From contig CAKTXP010000086.1 of assembly GCA_934631055.1 (NCBI GenBank), forward strand, positions 1-9,577: a DNA stretch of 9,577 bases. Reading direction: 5' to 3'. Source of the DNA: an uncultured Clostridia bacterium. Its GTDB lineage: Bacteria; Bacillota; Clostridia; Christensenellales; Aristaeellaceae. The notes under the pieces are model-generated. The model had not been told where the DNA came from, searched no databases, and saw nothing but the letters and a program-made list of their open reading frames with translations. Of the stretch, positions 6,927 to 9,577 are shown piece by piece. Position 1 is the stretch's first letter; every line of letters begins with the position of its first letter. The translations under genes and the position numbers were made by a program.

Positions 6927-6976
6927 AAAAAAGCGGCTGTTTTCTTCCCAAGTCGGGAGAGGACAGCCGCTTTTTC
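6927..6976. terminator. Bidirectional intrinsic terminator between recN and the VanW gene
   Basis: A 9-bp stem, AGCGGCTGT (6932-6940) with ACAGCCGCT (6963-6971), extends outward through A-T pairs (A-run 6927-6931, T-run 6972-6975). An inner helix, TTCCC/GGGAG-type, lies around 6945-6959. It has a T-run on the plus side for recN and, read from the other strand, a T-run for the minus-strand gene whose stop codon is at 6977-6979. One element therefore serves both convergent genes. Confidence 0.9.
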
Positions 6977-8050
6977 TTATGCGCCTTTTCGGATTACAAT
7001 ACAGAGCGCACCGTTTTGCACCGTGCAGTCGATAACGATCGGAAAATCAAAGCCGATCTCAAATTCAAGATTCAATTTGATGACACCGCCTTCGCTGCTG
7101 CGCCCAACCGCGGCGTCAACGCCATGCGGCGCATAGGTTGCGCCGCTTGGACCGTGCGCGTGACGGTAAAGAATGGTGATCCCTTGCGGAAGCTGCAAAA
7201 GAGCGTTGTACAGCGTTGTAGAGACCTGGCAGGTGCCTCCGCCGGAACCAGCGACCGCTTCTCCGTTGATTAAAACAGGAGAATCCATATAGCCGCGGCT
7301 CTTGCGGTAAGGACCGGCAATGGCGTCGAAATCAAAGATAGAACCTGCGGCGTACTTTCCGTTGATATACTGACAGCCAACGCGGATATTCTCCATGCGT
7401 CCAATGTTTAGCTCAGTCTTTTTTAGAGAATAGAACGTAGTGAACGCGGCGATAATGTCGCCTTCCTGTGCGTAATCCGTGTTAGGCGCAACCGGGGTCA
7501 GTTCTTTGATATCGCCGACGTACATGTATCCGATCACGCGCTTGTAGGGGACGACTGCCCAGCCATCCTGAATCAGCCAGATGCTGAATCGGGAATCGGC
7601 AGCAAGCGTGACGAGTTGTTCCGATGCCGTATCGGGTTCAGCATAAAGGATCGTATCAACCGCAGTCACGGCAACGAAGCGGTTAGGCACAACGCCATAT
7701 GGGGCAACGTCGTCAGAAACAGGTGTGATATTATCGACATTGTGACGGCCAACATAATAAATACCGACGTCAGACTGCCAACAAAAGAGCCACTCCTGAT
7801 CAAAGCCGAAGATCTGAACCGTGTCACCCTCTTTGAGAACGCCGAGGGAAGCGCTCTCCTTATCGGCTTGACTGCGCATATTCATCGTGATTTTGGATTG
7901 ACCGGTGTACAAGATCTTCGGTGTGCCATCGGCATTTGCGGTGCGCATGGCTTCTTCAAAGCAGATTGCGGTGCCTGTGTCGGCAGATGCGTAAAGGGGA
8001 AGGAAAACTGCCAGCAGGCAGACAAGCAGAGTAATCAGCGTATTTCGCAC
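6977..8050 (-). CDS. Secreted SH3-like/VanW-domain protein
   Basis: A 357-residue exported protein. A signal peptide with a hydrophobic core (residues 4-20) probably ends after ALPLY-type residues near ASA-D (21-24). Two SH3-like cell-wall-binding domains follow, about 50-108 (LYTGQSKITMNMRS..GVLKEGDTVQIFG) and 125-185. The C-terminal VanW domain (about 200-355) has the hallmark GGGTCQVSTTLYNALL (270-285), INGKYAAGSIFDFDAIAGPYR (229-249) and HGVDAAVG (309-316). Known: VanW was named from vancomycin-resistance clusters; its biochemical role is unknown, and it is common in Clostridia far from van genes. This is therefore no evidence of resistance. The start is GTG 8050, with GGAGG (8058-8062) 7 nt upstream. 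It has its own promoter and converges on recN. A role in envelope or peptidoglycan maintenance is inferred from the domains. Confidence 0.93.
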   Translation of the reverse strand: MRNTLITLLVCLLAVFLPLYASADTGTAICFEEAMRTANADGTPKILYTGQSKITMNMRSQADKESASLGVLKEGDTVQIFGFDQEWLFCWQSDVGIYYVGRHNVDNITPVSDDVAPYGVVPNRFVAVTAVDTILYAEPDTASEQLVTLAADSRFSIWLIQDGWAVVPYKRVIGYMYVGDIKELTPVAPNTDYAQEGDIIAAFTTFYSLKKTELNIGRMENIRVGCQYINGKYAAGSIFDFDAIAGPYRKSRGYMDSPVLINGEAVAGSGGGTCQVSTTLYNALLQLPQGITILYRHAHGPSGATYAPHGVDAAVGRSSEGGVIKLNLEFEIGFDFPIVIDCTVQNGALCIVIRKGA

Positions 8051-8101
8051 AGGTTAGCCTCCATCAATCATTCAAACTGAATAAGGAACGTTTATTTTTT
8101 C

Positions 8102-8130
8102 ATTATACTGCGAAATCGTAAGCAAGGCAA
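8102..8130 (-). promoter_or_regulatory. Sigma-A-type promoter of the VanW gene
   Basis: On the minus strand, a perfect TATAAT (8107 to 8102) lies 17 nt downstream of TTGCCT (8130 to 8125), which matches the -35 consensus at four of six positions. Transcription would start near 8095, leaving a leader of about 45 nt before the GTG at 8050. Confidence 0.7.
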
Positions 8131-8153
8131 GAGTTCATCCGGCATAGTTTTGC

Positions 8154-8160
8154 GGGGAGG
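8154..8160 (+). promoter_or_regulatory. Ribosome-binding site deciding a TTG start
   Basis: GGGGAGG lies 10 nt before TTG 8171. An earlier in-frame TTG at 8150 would place this site inside the coding region and is therefore unlikely. Confidence 0.65.
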
Positions 8161-8170
8161 TGTTCCAAGC

Positions 8171-8644
8171 TTGAGAAAAAGCTATGTTTTAAAAGAAAAA
8201 AGTGGGCTGGTCTGCGGATTTATCATGCAGACGGGCAGGAACCTGAGTTATCGGATAACGCATTCTTTAAAAAATCCTGTGATCCTGACGGCAGTATATG
8301 AGGGCGGCGAACGCGTCAGCGCGGAGGTTAAGGACAGCGATGAACATCAGCAGGAAGCGAGCGGCGGCGCGCTGATCGGCGCTTATGTGGAGTTGGATGG
8401 AACGCTGTTCATGGATACGGGAAAAGATGCGCAAAACGCATATTACAATAGGGAAAACAGTTTCCATCAGAAAGCGAGAACGGATAAAAGCGAGCGCAGG
8501 AAGGATACTTCAAAGGAAGAGCATTTATCGAAAAGCCGCTTTGCTGATTCTTTGGTGAAAGAAAGACGATGGCCGCCGCCGCCATGCGCGCCTAACGCTC
8601 GTTTTTTAGATGGAAAGTGGGTCGATCAGTCAATTGGCGTTTGA
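8171..8644 (+). CDS. Hypothetical protein, 157 residues, basic C-terminal half
   Basis: Not recognised. The predicted product, from TTG 8171 behind GGGGAGG, has no signal peptide or membrane helix. The N-terminal half (about 1-85) looks beta-rich, with alternating hydrophobic residues (SYRITHSLKNPVILTAVYEGG; GALIGAYVELDGTLFMDTG). The middle (86-130) is polar and strongly charged and probably disordered. The end has a distinctive stretch, WPPPPCAPNARFLDGKWV (134-151), that looks like a conserved peptide or binding motif. The gene is divergent from the VanW gene across a 120-nt gap and overlaps a minus-strand ORF by 19 nt at its 3' end. I find no good plus-strand -35/-10 pair for it. It is probably a real lineage-specific gene, function unknown. 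Confidence 0.65.
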   Translation: MRKSYVLKEKSGLVCGFIMQTGRNLSYRITHSLKNPVILTAVYEGGERVSAEVKDSDEHQQEASGGALIGAYVELDGTLFMDTGKDAQNAYYNRENSFHQKARTDKSERRKDTSKEEHLSKSRFADSLVKERRWPPPPCAPNARFLDGKWVDQSIGV

Positions 8645-8883
8645 GAAAACGCCGCATTCCGGAGCGCCTGATTGTGACGCAGACCAATGTTGCGGATGTA
8701 ATGCGTTTTACGCTCAGGCGGCGAAACGGTAGTAGAGTGTGCGTCAAAAAATTGCGGCGGATCAGGATGACTATTAGAAGGGGTCGGACTGTTCTGCGTG
8801 ACGCTGTATAAATCATAGGACGTGACGAGAGAAGCGGGGGGCTTGGGTTTGCTGGCTTTTAAAAGAGCATAGGGTGAAACCAT
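8626..8883 (-). CDS. Small proline-rich hypothetical protein
   Basis: Not recognised. An 85-residue ORF starting at ATG 8883, with AAGGAG (8897 to 8892) 8 nt upstream, among the better ribosome-binding sites in the window. That site is the main reason to call it. The product is rich in Pro, Ser and Thr (KPKPPAS; SPTPSNSHPDPPQFF; SPPERK) and has no signal peptide, membrane segment or known motif. Its codons are ordinary for this genome. It converges on the preceding hypothetical gene with a 19-nt overlap and is divergent from the membrane-protein gene at 9054. No clear sigma-A promoter is seen upstream; a CATAGAAT box (8924 to 8917) lacks a matching -35. It could be a spurious ORF in a non-coding gap. 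Confidence 0.45.
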   Translation of the reverse strand: MVSPYALLKASKPKPPASLVTSYDLYSVTQNSPTPSNSHPDPPQFFDAHSTTVSPPERKTHYIRNIGLRHNQALRNAAFSQTPID

Positions 8884-8891
8884 GATAAAGA

Positions 8892-8897
8892 CTCCTT
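8892..8897 (-). promoter_or_regulatory. Ribosome-binding site of the small proline-rich ORF
   Basis: AAGGAG on the minus strand, 8 nt before ATG 8883. This is the strongest evidence that the minus-strand ORF at 8626-8883 is translated. Confidence 0.55.
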
Positions 8898-8987
8898 TCC
8901 GGTGCCGTTTGTTCTTATTCTATGAATGCGCGGTCAAAACGACACGGATAAAAATAGCCGGCTTTCCAGCTTTTCTCTAAATTGGGA

Positions 8988-9016
8988 TTGAGAAATAGCG
9001 AAATTTCATGTATAAT
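8988..9016 (+). promoter_or_regulatory. Sigma-A-type promoter of the membrane-protein gene
   Basis: TTGAGA (8988-8993), a 17-nt spacer, then a perfect TATAAT (9011-9016), with TG directly before the -10 box. This is the best promoter in the window. Transcription would start near 9022, giving a leader of about 30 nt before the TTG at 9054. Confidence 0.85.
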
Positions 9017-9041
9017 GGATTCATCGCAGATTGCCTGAAAT

Positions 9042-9047
9042 GAGGTG
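9042..9047 (+). promoter_or_regulatory. Ribosome-binding site deciding a TTG start at 9054
   Basis: GAGGTG ends 6 nt before TTG 9054. The next in-frame ATG (9066) is about 18 nt away, too far for this site. Confidence 0.7.
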
Positions 9048-9053
9048 TAAGTT

Positions 9054-9577
9054 TTGGATGAACAGATGAACGGCGCGCAGCCGCCGAAAAGACGCAGGCG
9101 TGCTGAAGCGCAGAAAAAAGCTTTTGAAGAGTTTAATCGGCTTCAACAGGAAGAACTTGCTGAAGAAGATACAAAAGAAAAAAGCAAGCAGCTAGAGCCG
9201 CGTGCATATGAGCAGAGAGAGCCCGATTTTGAAGAGTCGGTTCATGCTTCCAAGCCGAGCCGACCGGCCATGCCGTATCCGAATCGTGTTCAGCAGCAGG
9301 TTTGGGATGAAGCGGATGATGATGACGATTTTGATGACTATCACGAGCGGCATGGCAGAAAAAAACGTGGCGGCGGCTGTCTGATCGGCGTCGTTGTTGC
9401 GTTGGTTCTGGTCATCGTCGTTTTTGTGTTGGGATGGTTTGTTTTCCCGGAGAAGAAAGATGAGCTTCTCTCTCGTGTTGGTCTTGCGCCCACTGCGACG
9501 GTGACGCCTACGATTGAACCGACCGCAACACCGACGGCAGAGCCTACGGTAACGCCTACCGCGGAACCGACTGCGGT
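9054..9577 (+). CDS. Single-pass membrane protein with Thr/Pro repeat linker (partial, 3' end outside)
   Basis: The reading frame stays open from TTG 9054 to the window end (174 codons seen). Residues 1-107 are a charged, probably cytoplasmic region: a basic patch PPKRRRR (10-16), a Glu/Gln-rich helix (18-60) and an acidic run (EADDDDDFDD, 86-95) ending in RKKRGGG. One transmembrane helix follows (about 109-131). After it come a short polar stretch and TPTxEPTx repeats (from 151) that continue past the end. By the positive-inside pattern the repeats lie outside the membrane, probably as a linker carrying a domain beyond the window. Such linkers are common in Clostridia envelope proteins. Function unknown. 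It has its own strong promoter. Confidence 0.85.
   Translation, partial: MDEQMNGAQPPKRRRRAEAQKKAFEEFNRLQQEELAEEDTKEKSKQLEPRAYEQREPDFEESVHASKPSRPAMPYPNRVQQQVWDEADDDDDFDDYHERHGRKKRGGGCLIGVVVALVLVIVVFVLGWFVFPEKKDELLSRVGLAPTATVTPTIEPTATPTAEPTVTPTAEPTA
9504..9575 (+). repeat. 24-bp coding tandem repeat (TPTxEPTx, three units)
   Basis: Three consecutive 8-codon units encode TPTIEPTA, TPTAEPTV and TPTAEPTA. The DNA units differ at many third codon positions, so the repeat is conserved at protein level. The array probably continues beyond the window. Confidence 0.85.

Noticed and set aside
8617..8811. Plus-strand frame of 64 codons, very arginine-rich
   Set aside because: It looks like the shadow of the minus-strand ORF at 8626-8883 and has no convincing ribosome-binding site.
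8917..8924. CATAGAAT on the minus strand, similar to the -10 box of sporulation sigma-E/sigma-K promoters
   Set aside because: No matching -35 element at the proper spacing, and no evidence in the window that the organism sporulates.
9202..9384. 60-codon plus-strand frame inside the membrane-protein gene
   Set aside because: The frame from TTG 9054 is open throughout, has a promoter and ribosome-binding site, and encodes a coherent membrane protein.

Overview
The window looks like part of the chromosome of a Clostridia-class (Firmicutes) anaerobe. Evidence: strong GGAGG-type ribosome-binding sites, GTG and TTG starts, a VanW-domain envelope protein, and the gene order OLE RNA - oapA - dxs - tlyA - nadK - argR - recN, which is a Firmicutes arrangement. 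A threonine/proline-rich extracytoplasmic linker and the VanW protein hint at a gut-type Clostridia lineage, but the species cannot be fixed from the sequence.

Positions 1-419 have no convincing gene. They carry many small hairpins and end in a canonical intrinsic terminator. I read this as the 3' two-thirds of an OLE RNA (ornate, large, extremophilic RNA), with about 200 nt of its 5' end outside the window. The next gene (455-1024) encodes a four-helix membrane protein that matches OapA, the OLE-associated protein. It has D104, G107 and D108, the positions I recall as functionally essential in Bacillus (Halalkalibacterium) halodurans OapA. Together they form the core of the OLE ribonucleoprotein complex, which is membrane-associated and linked to Mg2+ homeostasis and to cold and alcohol stress. 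This is the most interesting system in the window.

Positions 1057-6916 are a tightly packed plus-strand operon: dxs (isoprenoid precursor synthesis; substitutions at two substrate-phosphate arginines), tlyA (rRNA 2'-O-methyltransferase), nadK (NADP supply), argR (arginine repressor) and recN (DNA-break repair). Gaps are short or negative, and every gene has its own Shine-Dalgarno sequence. A hairpin at 6927-6976 ends recN and, from the other strand, the convergent vanW-type gene. In many spore-formers spoIVB and spo0A follow recN; they do not follow here.

The right part (6977-9577) is accessory: a secreted SH3/VanW protein on the minus strand with a good sigma-A promoter, a divergent unrecognised 157-residue protein, a small proline-rich minus-strand ORF with a strong ribosome-binding site, and the start of a single-pass membrane protein. 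That last gene has its own near-consensus promoter, a charged cytoplasmic head and TPTxEPTx repeats, and it runs off the window.
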